Assembly (NCBI GenBank): GCA_902764915.1 | Contig: CACWXY010000024.1 | Coordinates: forward strand, 1 to 47,429 | DNA length: 47,429 nt | Source: an uncultured Eubacteriales bacterium | Lineage (GTDB): Bacteria > Bacillota > Clostridia > Christensenellales > Aristaeellaceae | Direction of reading: 5' to 3' | Shown here: piece by piece, positions 19,184 through 27,885 of the stretch | Position numbering within the stretch: the first letter of the stretch is position 1 | How the letters are laid out: each line of letters opens with the position of its first letter | Position numbers and translations under genes: made by a program | The notes under the pieces: model-generated | What the model was told of the DNA's origin: nothing | Database searches by the model: none | What the model saw: only the letters and a program-made list of their open reading frames with translations

Positions 19184-20233
19184 ATGAAAAAAATCGGTGT
19201 ACTGACCAGCGGCGGCGACAGCCCGGGCATGAATGCGGCAGTTATGGCTATCGCCAAGAGTGCGGCCATGTATGGTATGCCGCTGGTAGGCATAAAGCGC
19301 GGGTATAACGGACTTCTGCGCAAGTCCACCAGCATCTATGACGATATGGAAGAGATGCACCTGGACACGGTGCTGGACATTGCGGACCGTCCCGGGACCT
19401 ATCTGCGTACAGCGCGGTGCATGGAATTCATGGATCCCGCCTGGCGTGAGGTGGCCGCCAATACCCTGCGGGCCATGGACATTGATGGCCTTGTGGTTAT
19501 CGGCGGTGACGGCTCCTTCCATGGTGCGGAATATCTGTGCAAGCTGGGCATTCACTGCATTGGCATCCCCGGTACCATTGACAATGACCTCCCCTATACG
19601 GAGATGACACTGGGCTATGATACGGCAGTGAATGTCTGTGTAAATGCCGTACGCGCCATTCGTGCCACCAGCCGCTCCCATGACCGTCCGGCTGTGGTAG
19701 AAGTCATGGGCCGTCACTGTGGCGATATCGCGCTGACAACAGCTGTTTCCACCGGTGCTGAGATTGTACTGGTACCGGAAGTGCCGTGGAGCGTGGAAGA
19801 GGTTGCCAAACGGCTGAACCAGCAGCTGGCCAAGGGAAACACCCGTGCCACAATTATTGTGGCGGAAGGTTGCTGGGAATCCATGGAACCCTTTGACATG
19901 TATACCTTCCTCAACAGTCATGGGAAGAAGTGCTATGAGGGTGAGCCCATCAGCGCCGTGCGTTTTGCATCGATTATGAAGCGCATGTGCAACATGGTGG
20001 AAGCGCGCGCTACGGTGATCGGCTATACACAGCGCGGTGCCGAGCCTACTGCCCGTGACAGTGCCTTTGCCTTTGAGGCGGGCAATCTGGCGGTACGCCT
20101 GCTGCGCGACGGCATCAGCAACCAGGTGATCGGCGTGCGCAATGGCAAGGTCTTCTATCAGTCCATCGATGAAGCGCTGCGCGCGGAGCGCGAGTTTAAC
20201 CACGATCTGTATGACCTGGTCAATAGTCTGTAA
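19184..20233 (+). CDS. pfkA: 6-phosphofructokinase
   Basis: A 349-residue group-A phosphofructokinase, phosphorylating fructose 6-phosphate in glycolysis. TSGGDSPGMNA opens the nucleotide site, IGGDGSF has the Gly-Asp-Gly typical of ATP-using enzymes, and PGTIDNDL carries the catalytic Asp. MGRHCGDIAL and the Arg-rich RHGYTQRG-like region (IGYTQRGAEPT) contact the sugar. It is somewhat longer than the usual 320. The ATG has AGGAGG upstream. It stands alone between gdhA and the rimM operon; no pyk gene is next to it. Confidence 0.95.
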   Translation: MKKIGVLTSGGDSPGMNAAVMAIAKSAAMYGMPLVGIKRGYNGLLRKSTSIYDDMEEMHLDTVLDIADRPGTYLRTARCMEFMDPAWREVAANTLRAMDIDGLVVIGGDGSFHGAEYLCKLGIHCIGIPGTIDNDLPYTEMTLGYDTAVNVCVNAVRAIRATSRSHDRPAVVEVMGRHCGDIALTTAVSTGAEIVLVPEVPWSVEEVAKRLNQQLAKGNTRATIIVAEGCWESMEPFDMYTFLNSHGKKCYEGEPISAVRFASIMKRMCNMVEARATVIGYTQRGAEPTARDSAFAFEAGNLAVRLLRDGISNQVIGVRNGKVFYQSIDEALRAEREFNHDLYDLVNSL

Positions 20234-20246
20234 CGCTTCAGTGATT

Positions 20247-20275
20247 CCCGTACCCTTCGCGGGTACGGGTTTTTT
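20247..20275 (+). terminator. Intrinsic terminator after pfkA
   Basis: CCCGTACCC-TTCGC-GGGTACGGG then TTTTTT, 13 bases past the stop and only 12 bases before the rimM ATG. Confidence 0.92.
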
Positions 20276-20287
20276 AAAGGAGAGAAC

Positions 20288-20812
20288 ATGGAAAAACCGT
20301 ACTTCTGTGTAGGGGAGATCCTGCGTCCCCAGGGTGTGCGGGGCGAGGCGAAAGTACGCCCGTTCGCGGCAAACCCGGAGGATTTTCTGCATTGGGATAC
20401 GCTGTACCGGGAAGAAAAAGGGACATATCATGCGGTCGGTGCACGGTGCTCCCGGGTGCATGACGGTTTTGCGTATATTACTCTGGAGGACTGCAGGTCG
20501 CCGGAGGATGTGGAAAAGCATCGCGGAGAGAAGGTCTATATTGACAGGGCGCATGCAGCCAAGCTTGCGGAAGGCGAGGTATACATTCAGGACCTGATCG
20601 GCTGTGTGGCCATGGATGAAAACGGGGAAACGCTGGGAAAACTGAAGGATGTTCTGCAGAACGGGCCTGTGGATATCTATGTATTCTCATCACCCCGGGG
20701 TGAATGGATGGCGCCGGCGCTTCAGAAGGTGTTTCCCGTAACGGATGTGGAAAACCAGGTGCTTCATGTGGACCGTGAACGCCTTATGGAGGTTGCCGTC
20801 TTTGAAGATTGA
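20288..20812 (+). CDS. rimM: 16S rRNA processing protein RimM
   Basis: A 174-residue 30S maturation factor that binds ribosomal protein S19. The N-terminal RimM barrel (about 5-85) begins VGEILRPQGVRGEAKV; a PRC-barrel domain (about 97-170) follows, with YIQDLIGC and the GKLKDVLQNGPVDIYV stretch. AAAGGAG lies upstream of the ATG. It overlaps trmD by 11 nt, the usual pairing. In many Bacillota rpsP is adjacent; here rpsP is elsewhere (35734-35982). Confidence 0.93.
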   Translation: MEKPYFCVGEILRPQGVRGEAKVRPFAANPEDFLHWDTLYREEKGTYHAVGARCSRVHDGFAYITLEDCRSPEDVEKHRGEKVYIDRAHAAKLAEGEVYIQDLIGCVAMDENGETLGKLKDVLQNGPVDIYVFSSPRGEWMAPALQKVFPVTDVENQVLHVDRERLMEVAVFED

Positions 20813-21533
20813 TATACTCACGATTTTTCCGGAAATGTTTGAAAGTGTTCTGCATGCCTCGATTCTTGGCCGGGCCCAGGAGAACGGTCTTCTGGAGGTC
20901 AGATGCACGGATATCCGACCCTTTTCGGCCATGAAGCACAAGAATACCGACGACTATCCTTTTGGCGGCGGTGCCGGGATGGTAATGATGGCTCAGCCTA
21001 TCCATGATGCCATGCAGTCGGTTACGGGAGAAGGCTTTCAGGGAAAACGGATCTATCTTGGGCCCCGGGGACGGACGCTGACAACGGAGAAAGCGCGCGC
21101 CCTGTCCCGTGAAGACCATCTGGTGCTTCTGTGCGGGCATTACGAGGGCGTGGACCAGCGTGTGCTGGACATGTGCATTGATGAGGAAATCAGCATCGGG
21201 GATTATATTCTCACCGGCGGAGAACTGGCGGCAATGGTACTGGTGGACTGTGTATCCCGGTTTATCCCCGGAGTGCTGGGAAGCGCTGAAAGCCCGGAAG
21301 ATGAGTCCTTCTCAGAAGGTCTTCTGGAGTATCCGCAGTATACGCGCCCAGCGGTCTGGGAGGGTATGAGCGTACCGGATGTACTGCTGAGCGGACATCA
21401 TGCAAATATTCAGAAGTGGAGAAGGGAACAGAGCCTTCTGGTCACGCAGAGGATGCGTCCGGAACTTCTGGAAACAGCTCCTCTGAGTGAGAAGGACCGC
21501 ATGTTTTTACGGGAGGCAGAGGCATGTTCCTGA
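20802..21533 (+). CDS. trmD: tRNA (guanine-37-N1)-methyltransferase
   Basis: A 243-residue SPOUT-class enzyme making m1G37, which prevents frameshifting. It starts KIDILTIFPEMF; the trefoil-knot SAM site shows LLCGHYEGVDQRV and SIGDYILTGGELA. A TTG start at 20802 is chosen because GGAGG lies nine bases upstream and the product then starts exactly where the family does; the ATG at 20745 would add residues read from rimM. Translation is probably coupled to rimM. It overlaps the next small gene by 10 nt. Confidence 0.95.
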   Translation: MKIDILTIFPEMFESVLHASILGRAQENGLLEVRCTDIRPFSAMKHKNTDDYPFGGGAGMVMMAQPIHDAMQSVTGEGFQGKRIYLGPRGRTLTTEKARALSREDHLVLLCGHYEGVDQRVLDMCIDEEISIGDYILTGGELAAMVLVDCVSRFIPGVLGSAESPEDESFSEGLLEYPQYTRPAVWEGMSVPDVLLSGHHANIQKWRREQSLLVTQRMRPELLETAPLSEKDRMFLREAEACS

Positions 21534-21892
21534 GAAAATTTACCGTTATGATATTGCCGCTGGTGATGCTGGCGGCTTTATGCATCCTGATTCCCGCGAT
21601 TTCGGCCTTTGGATTTTTTTCCTTTGTGCTCAAGGGACTGTGTCTGGGCGTGGCACTGGCGCTGCTTCTGCCGCTCTCGGGGGCGACGCGGCAAAGGGAA
21701 CCGTTCGGCGTGCTTCTGTGGGTTCCGCTGCTGGTCATGATCCTGGTGGTGGTCTATCAGTACATGGCGCTTTCCGGTATAACGCTTCCTGTGCTGGCGC
21801 TTTTTGCAACCGAGGACAGTCAGGTGGTTCTCATTGAAAGCGCGTTTATCGGATTCATGGCTGCGACGTGCCTGCGTTGTATCGGTGCCTGA
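21524..21892 (+). CDS. Small membrane protein of unknown function
   Basis: 122 residues, almost wholly hydrophobic, with about four membrane segments (roughly 7-29, 32-52, 62-84, 100-118) and a short polar loop (SGATRQREP) between the second and third. I do not recognise the family. It overlaps the trmD end by 10 nt, so it is likely translated from the rimM-trmD message. It converges on the radical SAM gene with only 3 nt between the stops and no terminator visible. Confidence 0.7.
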   Translation: MFLRKFTVMILPLVMLAALCILIPAISAFGFFSFVLKGLCLGVALALLLPLSGATRQREPFGVLLWVPLLVMILVVVYQYMALSGITLPVLALFATEDSQVVLIESAFIGFMAATCLRCIGA

Positions 21893-21895
21893 TGC

Positions 21896-22774
21896 TCAGA
21901 CAAAGCTGTCCGGTTGATTAAATGAAGGGACAAAGGCGGCATCGGCAGCGGTTGGTCCCTGATAAAAACCGGGGATGCCCAGGGTGAGCATATAGTCACG
22001 GACCCGATGGTATTCCCTTCGGGTGATGCGGCGGTTCAGACCCTGGGGCAGATCGCCGAAGGGTACATATTGCTGCATCAGACTGACAGGTGTTTCAGAC
22101 GGCAGATGCTCGTGTATCCAGTCCAGAAGGCGCAGGCTTTCCGTGGTGCATCCGGGAAGGATCAGGTGGCGGATGAGAACGCCTTTCTGCATGATGGAAT
22201 CGGCATCATAGACCGGAGACGGATGCTGGCGCACCATCTCCAGAATAGCCTGTGTGGCGACAGGAAAGTAATCGGGTGCTCCGGCACACAGACTGCTCAT
22301 ACGGGAAGAGTAATGCTTGAGATCCGGAAGATAGACATCGATGACGCCATCGAGAAGACGCAGGGTTTCCACGGATTCATAGCCGGAGGTATTCCATACA
22401 AGCGGAACCGGGGGTCGGTATAGTTCCAGCGCTTCCAGAATGGCATAGGTGTAGGGCGTAGCCGTGATGAAAGAAATGGTCTGCATGCCCATGTCCACGA
22501 GGCGGTGCATGGCATCCGCCAGTGCTTCCGGCGTAAAGATGCGGCCTTCGCCGCGGTGGGAGATGGCTCCGTTCTGGCAATAGAGGCACTGCAGTGTACA
22601 GCCGCTGAAAAAGACCGCACCGGTGCCGCGTGTGCCGGAAATGGGCGGCTCTTCCCACAGGTGCGGCGCAATACGCCCGATACGCATGACATCGGGAAGC
22701 CGGCAGAAGCCCTGACCGGATATGTCATCCCGAAGCGCATGACAGGCACGGGGGCAGAGAGAACAGGTGAACAT
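21896..22774 (-). CDS. Radical SAM protein, PflA-like (COG1313 type)
   Basis: A 292-residue radical SAM enzyme. The 4Fe-4S site is GCTLQCLYCQN (CxxxCxxC). The N-terminal MFTCSLCPRAC plus GQGFC suggest an additional metal-binding cluster. The body resembles pyruvate formate-lyase activase, including the FITATPYTYAI and PDLKHYS regions, but it is the uncharacterised COG1313 branch and no glycyl-radical enzyme lies nearby. The ATG at 22774 has GGAGG six bases upstream; the longer open frame upstream overlaps the divergent map gene. Its partner is unknown. Confidence 0.87.
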   Translation of the reverse strand: MFTCSLCPRACHALRDDISGQGFCRLPDVMRIGRIAPHLWEEPPISGTRGTGAVFFSGCTLQCLYCQNGAISHRGEGRIFTPEALADAMHRLVDMGMQTISFITATPYTYAILEALELYRPPVPLVWNTSGYESVETLRLLDGVIDVYLPDLKHYSSRMSSLCAGAPDYFPVATQAILEMVRQHPSPVYDADSIMQKGVLIRHLILPGCTTESLRLLDWIHEHLPSETPVSLMQQYVPFGDLPQGLNRRITRREYHRVRDYMLTLGIPGFYQGPTAADAAFVPSFNQPDSFV

Positions 22775-22800
22775 GGAAACCTCCTGAAAGGGTGATGGGT

Positions 22801-23667
22801 ATGTGGGAAAAATGGATACCGTCCCGTCCCTGCTGGTGCGGAAGCGGGATAAGCTATGCCCAGTGTCACAGAGAATGCGACAGGAGGCGGCGGCAGATGC
22901 GTCGGAGCGGCGCATGGGTGCCGTCCAGGAAACAGATCCGCACTGGCGCGCAGCTCAGAGGAATTCGGGAGAGTGCTGCCATCAATACCAGGGTACTGGA
23001 TGCGGTTGCTGATGCGATTCGCCCGGGCATGGAACTGAGCGAGATCGATGCAATCGTATACAATACTACGGTGGCATGCGGGGCGCGCCCGGCACCGCTG
23101 CACTATGAAGGCTATCCATACAGTGTGTGCGTGTCCGTCAATGATCAGGTGTGCCACGGGTACCCGGCCAAAGGCCGGTTTCTTCGGGAAGGCGATATTG
23201 TGAATGTGGACTGTTCTACCGAATATAAGGGCTTTTTCTCGGATGCCTCCCGTATGTTTGAAATCGGGGCAGTTTCCCAGGATGCGCACCGGCTGGTTGT
23301 GCAGACGAAGGCCTGTCTTCTCAGGGCACTGGATGAAGTCAGACCGTGGAAGCCCATGGGTGAGATGAGCGCGGCGATTCACCGGCATGCGCTTGCCTGC
23401 GGCTACAGTGTGGTTACCCGCTATGGCGGGCATGGATGCGGCGTCAGATTTCACGAGGAACCGTTCATTGACTACGGATGGCGGGCAGAGGAAGGCATGC
23501 TTATGGTTCCCGGCATGACCTTTACCATTGAGCCGATGATCAATCAAGGCGCGTCAGACCTGAGGGAAACAGAATGGGAAGTCTATACCAGGGACGGGTC
23601 CCTGTCTGCCCAGTGGGAGGTTCAGGTGCTGGTAACGGAAGACGGGCATGAAGTGATTGCGCGATGA
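22801..23667 (+). CDS. map: Methionine aminopeptidase type I with N-terminal zinc motif
   Basis: A 288-residue enzyme removing initiator Met. The N-terminal PCWCGSGISYAQCH is a SEC-C-like zinc motif, known from a subset of type Ic MAPs that use it to dock on ribosomes. The pita-bread catalytic domain keeps the five metal ligands: two Asp (VNVDCSTE, FFSDASRMF), His in GHGCGVRFHEEP, Glu in TFTIEPMI and Glu in QWEVQVLVTE. The ATG at 22801 has AAAGGG eight bases upstream; GTG 22792 and ATG 22795 are too close to it. Only 26 nt separate it from the divergent radical SAM start. Confidence 0.93.
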   Translation: MWEKWIPSRPCWCGSGISYAQCHRECDRRRRQMRRSGAWVPSRKQIRTGAQLRGIRESAAINTRVLDAVADAIRPGMELSEIDAIVYNTTVACGARPAPLHYEGYPYSVCVSVNDQVCHGYPAKGRFLREGDIVNVDCSTEYKGFFSDASRMFEIGAVSQDAHRLVVQTKACLLRALDEVRPWKPMGEMSAAIHRHALACGYSVVTRYGGHGCGVRFHEEPFIDYGWRAEEGMLMVPGMTFTIEPMINQGASDLRETEWEVYTRDGSLSAQWEVQVLVTEDGHEVIAR

Positions 23668-23670
23668 GTC

Positions 23671-24507
23671 TCAGCCATTTTTCCGGGCAGCGGCCTCATC
23701 ATAGGCATTCATTTTCTGAATCTCCTCGAGAAACTCCGGTGTCAGCTCGCGTTTTTCCGTGCTTTTTTTGGATGAGGAAGGTGTCGCCTTCCTTTTTTGC
23801 TTGTCTGTCTTGGGCAGGACAGGACGCAGGGATCGCGGCAGGATCACCTGCTTTTTCTTTCCGAGCCTGTCACGGATCATGTCAAGCGTGTCCGGAAAAC
23901 TGTACGGTGTGCAGGGGAGTGGAAGACGCAGAAGATAGGAAGGCGCGTAAAAGAGAATTGTGGATTTTTCACTCCATACCTGAACACGTCTGATTTCGTT
24001 CCAGCTGATTTTTCTCTCCTCCACACAGGGAATGGCCTCCTCGCCTTCCTTTTTTACATTCTGCAGCATTTTCGGGCTTTTCCCCCGAAGCAGGAGGGAA
24101 AGTGCAGTGGGCGATGGCACAAAGGTGGCAATATGAATGCCCCGGCTGTCGACCGTACAGTCAAGGAGTTCATTTCCCCGAAGCAGAAGGAACAGTCCTA
24201 TGAGAAGGCACAGCAGCAGAAACAGAAGCCCCAGGGTCTGCATGAACCCGCTGCGAAGCAGCGCTTCAATGCCGTACAGTCCTCCGCCGATTCCTTCCGT
24301 AATCAGGGCGAGGAGCAGGACCAGCAGAAAAACCGGGATCAGAAGACGAAGAAAACGGTTCCAGGAGAACCAGTCACCCAGCGGGTGGCGGAGAATGGAC
24401 CAGCGCAGATGTGCGGAGGAAGCGCTGAGCTTTTCGCCGCAGTGGGGGCAGCTTTCGCCCGCAGGCACATCCTTTTTGCAGTGCTTGCAGTAATAGGTGA
24501 CAGCCAA
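23671..24507 (-). CDS. Zinc-ribbon membrane protein with PH-like domain
   Basis: 278 residues. The N-terminus has a zinc ribbon (YCKHCKK then CPHCGEK). Two to three membrane segments follow: about 50-70, 85-110. The soluble middle part (about 112-200: RGIHIATF, KISWNEIRRVQVW) looks like a PH-type domain. The C-terminal 60 residues are basic and Ser/Lys-rich. The start is TTG (24507), with AAGGAG eight bases upstream and no nearby ATG before the ribbon. It lies 21 nt behind the UvrA-like gene, so the two are co-transcribed. Function unknown. Confidence 0.72.
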   Translation of the reverse strand: MAVTYYCKHCKKDVPAGESCPHCGEKLSASSAHLRWSILRHPLGDWFSWNRFLRLLIPVFLLVLLLALITEGIGGGLYGIEALLRSGFMQTLGLLFLLLCLLIGLFLLLRGNELLDCTVDSRGIHIATFVPSPTALSLLLRGKSPKMLQNVKKEGEEAIPCVEERKISWNEIRRVQVWSEKSTILFYAPSYLLRLPLPCTPYSFPDTLDMIRDRLGKKKQVILPRSLRPVLPKTDKQKRKATPSSSKKSTEKRELTPEFLEEIQKMNAYDEAAARKNG

Positions 24508-24528
24508 GGGCTCATCTCCTTTCCAAGG

Positions 24529-27027
24529 CTACAGATAGCGTCCTGTCAGACTTTCCGGACAGGACCGCAGGTCCTCGACCGTACCGCAGGCGACAACCCG
24601 GCCGCCTTCCTCGCCGCCCCCGGGACCCATGTCTATAAGATAATCACAGGAGCGGATGATGTCCAGGTCATGCTCAATGATGATAACGGTGGCACCAAGG
24701 GCAATGAGATGGCGGAACACCTGCAGCAGCGTCTTCACATCCAGAGGATGCAGCCCAATACTGGGCTCATCAAACACATACACAGTGTCTTCCTGGGCAC
24801 GTCCCATTTCACTGGCCAGCTTCAGACGCTGTGCTTCGCCGCCGGACAGGCGTGGTGTCTCTTCTCCCAGTGTCAAATATCCAAGCCCCAGGTCATGGAG
24901 TACCTGCAGGCGTTTACAGACAAGGGGAAGGTCTGACAGTGCTTCCAGCGCTTCGTCCACGCTCATGCTCATGATGTCAGGCATGGTATACCCCTTTGTC
25001 TGTCCTTTGCCAGGGCGGTAGATGAGACTGGCTTCTCTGCCATAGCGCGTGCCGCGGCAATCAGGACAGGGAATGTCTACATCCGGCAGGAACTGTACAT
25101 CCAGGCTGATTATGCCCGTACCGTCGCATGCGGGACAGCGCAGTGCACCGGTATTATAGGAAAAATCCCCGGCCTTGCGGCCTCTTTCCCTGGCATCCCT
25201 GGTACGGGCAAACACCTTGCGCAGTTCATCATGCACATCCGCATAGGTGGCAACGGTGGAACGTACGTTAATACCGATGGGCGTTGCGTCAATGAGCTTG
25301 ACCTGCCGGATGCCCTCAGCGGTGATCTCGCGCACATGTGCGGGATATTTCTTTCCGTTCACAAGCGCTTCCAGCGCCGGTATCAGGCTTTCCAGAATCA
25401 GCGTAGTTTTCCCGGATCCGGACACGCCGGTAACGCCAATCATGCGTCCCTTGGGAAAATCAACGGAAAGCGGCCTGACGGTGTGAACAGCGCCTGTTGC
25501 AAGATGAATACGCCCCAAGGAAAAGAGACTTTCTGGCGCTACCAGGCTCTTTGCCGCAGCGCTGTGCGTGCCGGCGAGAAAGGGACCGATCCGGGAAGAC
25601 GGGTTTTGCTGGACTTGAGCGATTGTGCCCTCGCAAAGGATTTCCCCGCCGTTTCGACCTGCGTCCGGTCCGAGCTCAATCATCCAGTCTGCTTCCCGCA
25701 GCACCTGCGTGTCATGATCCACAAGAAGAATGGAGTTTCCGTCCTGCATCAGGTCATTCATTACGCCGATGAGCCCCTCCAGATTGGAGGGATGGAGGCC
25801 GATGGAAGGCTCATCCAGGACATAAAGAACGCCGGTGGTTCGGTTGCGTACAGCACGTGCCAGCTGCATACGCTGCCGCTCCCCCGTGGAGAGTGTGGAG
25901 GAAGCACGATCCAGGGACAGATATCCCAGCCCCAGGTCCATGAGTCGCCTTGCGGCGGACTGAAAGGATTCCACAATACTTTCAGCCATAGGCTGAAGTG
26001 CAGCAGGAAGGGAAGCCGGAACGTTATGGGTCCATGTCATGAGCTGGGACAGCGTCATGGCGGTGGCTTCATCCAGCCCGATCCCGCAGAGCTTTGGCGC
26101 GCGTGCACGGGCACTCAGCCGCGTGCCGTGACAGTCCGGGCATACATCCTGGCGCAGGAATTTCTCCACTCGCTTCATGCCTTTTTCGTCCTTAACGTGC
26201 GAAAGCGCGTTCTGAACGGTATAGATCGCATTAAAGTAGGTAAAGTTCATATCCCCGGCTTCGCCGGTGGTCTTATTCTGATAGACAATATTGCGCTTTT
26301 CGCTGGGCCCGTGAAAAACGATCTCTCGTTCCTTTTCCGTAAGCTCCCGGAAGGGGACATCCGTGCGCACACCCATGTCCCGTGCGATATCCTTCATCAG
26401 CGACCACATGAGGGTCTGCCACGGTGCGACAGCTCCCTCATCAATGGAGAGGGACTCGTCGGGCACCAGTGTGTTCTCATCCACTGTCCGCACCACCCCG
26501 GTCCCCTCACATGTCGGACAGGCACCAGTGCTGTTAAAAGCGAGCTCCTCGGCGCCGGGTGCAAAAAAGGTTGCGCCGCATACGGGACAGACCAGCGGCT
26601 GACCGGCAGCCACGGCAAGGGAAGGCTCCATGGCATGGCCATTGGGGCAGACATGAGAGGCAAGGCGCGAGAACATCAGACGCAGAGAATTGAGCAGTTC
26701 GCTTCCTGTGCCGAATGTGGAGCGGATGCCCGGAACACTGGGACGCTGGTGAAGGGCCAGCGCGGCCGGCACATACCGGATATCATCCACATCCGCTTTT
26801 GCGGCCTGCGTCATGCGCCGTCTTGTATAGGTGGACAGTGACTCCAGGTATCGGCGGGAGCCTTCCGCGTAGACAACCCCCAGTGCCAGGGAGGACTTGC
26901 CGGAGCCGGAGACGCCGGCAAAGGCCGTAATTTTCCCAAGGGGAATATCCACGGAGATATTTTTCAGGTTATGAACACGAGCACCTCGGACCTGAATATG
27001 GTCAGGCGGTGAAAAAGGGGCGGACAT
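24529..27027 (-). CDS. UvrA paralogue lacking the UvrB-binding domain (UvrA2-like)
   Basis: 832 residues against about 940 for UvrA. Two ABC ATPase halves are present: Walker A GVSGSGKSSLA and GVSGSGKTTL, signatures LSTGERQRM and LSGGEAQRL, and Walker B LDEPSIGLH and FDEPSIGLH. Zinc Cys pairs are present too (CPVC, CPTC, CPDC, CPAC). In standard UvrA about 110 residues of UvrB-binding domain lie between the LRLLYAR-type segment and the first zinc module; here SRLASHVCPNGH runs almost at once into CPVCGATFF. That matches class II UvrA, linked in other bacteria to stress or drug tolerance. The ATG at 27027 has GGAGGT six bases upstream. Confidence 0.88.
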   Translation of the reverse strand: MSAPFSPPDHIQVRGARVHNLKNISVDIPLGKITAFAGVSGSGKSSLALGVVYAEGSRRYLESLSTYTRRRMTQAAKADVDDIRYVPAALALHQRPSVPGIRSTFGTGSELLNSLRLMFSRLASHVCPNGHAMEPSLAVAAGQPLVCPVCGATFFAPGAEELAFNSTGACPTCEGTGVVRTVDENTLVPDESLSIDEGAVAPWQTLMWSLMKDIARDMGVRTDVPFRELTEKEREIVFHGPSEKRNIVYQNKTTGEAGDMNFTYFNAIYTVQNALSHVKDEKGMKRVEKFLRQDVCPDCHGTRLSARARAPKLCGIGLDEATAMTLSQLMTWTHNVPASLPAALQPMAESIVESFQSAARRLMDLGLGYLSLDRASSTLSTGERQRMQLARAVRNRTTGVLYVLDEPSIGLHPSNLEGLIGVMNDLMQDGNSILLVDHDTQVLREADWMIELGPDAGRNGGEILCEGTIAQVQQNPSSRIGPFLAGTHSAAAKSLVAPESLFSLGRIHLATGAVHTVRPLSVDFPKGRMIGVTGVSGSGKTTLILESLIPALEALVNGKKYPAHVREITAEGIRQVKLIDATPIGINVRSTVATYADVHDELRKVFARTRDARERGRKAGDFSYNTGALRCPACDGTGIISLDVQFLPDVDIPCPDCRGTRYGREASLIYRPGKGQTKGYTMPDIMSMSVDEALEALSDLPLVCKRLQVLHDLGLGYLTLGEETPRLSGGEAQRLKLASEMGRAQEDTVYVFDEPSIGLHPLDVKTLLQVFRHLIALGATVIIIEHDLDIIRSCDYLIDMGPGGGEEGGRVVACGTVEDLRSCPESLTGRYL

Positions 27028-27096
27028 GAGTGTACCTCCGGTCATGCAGTTTCAGAGATAAGGATACCACACAATAGGTGGGTTCGGCAGTGAAAT

Positions 27097-27125
27097 ACAA
27101 AAATATCCCCTGCCGCGCAGGGGAT
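27097..27125 (-). terminator. Intrinsic terminator after the leftward amino-acid ABC operon
   Basis: On the minus strand ATCCCCTGC-GCG-GCAGGGGAT is followed by ATTTTTGTATTT, just past the ATPase stop at 27130. It separates this operon from the uvrA-like gene. Confidence 0.9.
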
Positions 27126-27129
27126 AGGG

Positions 27130-27885
27130 TCAGAGCACTTTCTGCAGGAAGGAGACCAGCCGAGGACTTTCCGGGTGATCAAACAGTTCATGACTGGGTT
27201 TGTCTTCTTCCACATGTCCGTCCGAGAGAAACAGCGTCCGGCTGGAGACCTCTCTGGCAAAACGCATTTCATGGGTGACCACAATCATGGTCATGCCCTC
27301 ATGAGCCAGTTCTTTCATGACATCCAGCACTTCTCCGATCATTTCAGGGTCCAAGGCGCTGGTGGGCTCATCAAAGAGCATTACCTCGGGGTTCATCATA
27401 AGGGCGCGTACAATGGCGATGCGCTGCTTCTGTCCGCCAGAAAGCTCGGAGGGATAGCTGTGGACTTTCTCCTCAAGCCCGACACGCCGGAGAAGCGTTA
27501 TGGCCTTGTCTTCGGCCTCTTCCTTTGACATTTTCTTTAGCTTCACCGGTGCGGCTGTCAGGTTTTTGATCACATTCATGTTATTGAACAGGTTGAACTG
27601 CTGGAAGACCATCCCCATTTTTTCTCGGTGGCGGTTGATATCGATATGCTTGTCGCAGATATTCACACCGTCTACGAGAATCTGTCCGCTGGTGGGCTGT
27701 TCCATCAGATTCAGACAGCGCAGAAACGTGGACTTTCCGCCGCCGGAAGGCCCGATGACCGATACCACCTCATGCTCGCGGAAGTCAATGGAAATATCGT
27801 CCAGAACGGTGAGTTTCTCAAAACGCTTGGTGAGGTGCTTTACCTGGATGATGGTGCGTCTTTCTTCATTATGCCCTGCGTCCAT
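27130..27885 (-). CDS. Polar amino-acid ABC transporter ATPase (GlnQ type)
   Basis: A 251-residue ATPase of the polar amino-acid uptake class. Walker [11 protein letters not shown]-loop FQQFNLF, signature LSGGQKQR, Walker [14 protein letters not shown] and H-loop VVTHEM are all intact. It overlaps the permease gene by 17 nt, and GAGGAGG lies seven bases before its ATG. It powers the permease encoded at 27869-28567. The amino acid cannot be told from this subunit. Confidence 0.95.
   Translation of the reverse strand: MDAGHNEERRTIIQVKHLTKRFEKLTVLDDISIDFREHEVVSVIGPSGGGKSTFLRCLNLMEQPTSGQILVDGVNICDKHIDINRHREKMGMVFQQFNLFNNMNVIKNLTAAPVKLKKMSKEEAEDKAITLLRRVGLEEKVHSYPSELSGGQKQRIAIVRALMMNPEVMLFDEPTSALDPEMIGEVLDVMKELAHEGMTMIVVTHEMRFAREVSSRTLFLSDGHVEEDKPSHELFDHPESPRLVSFLQKVL

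Noticed and set aside
19028..20554. 508-codon minus-strand frame across pfkA and rimM
   Set aside because: It crosses the pfkA terminator and two well-supported genes; no recognisable domain.
25231..26841. 536-codon plus-strand frame opposite the UvrA paralogue
   Set aside because: Composition is that of a complement of a real gene (repeated His/Cys/Arg); no motif or start signal.
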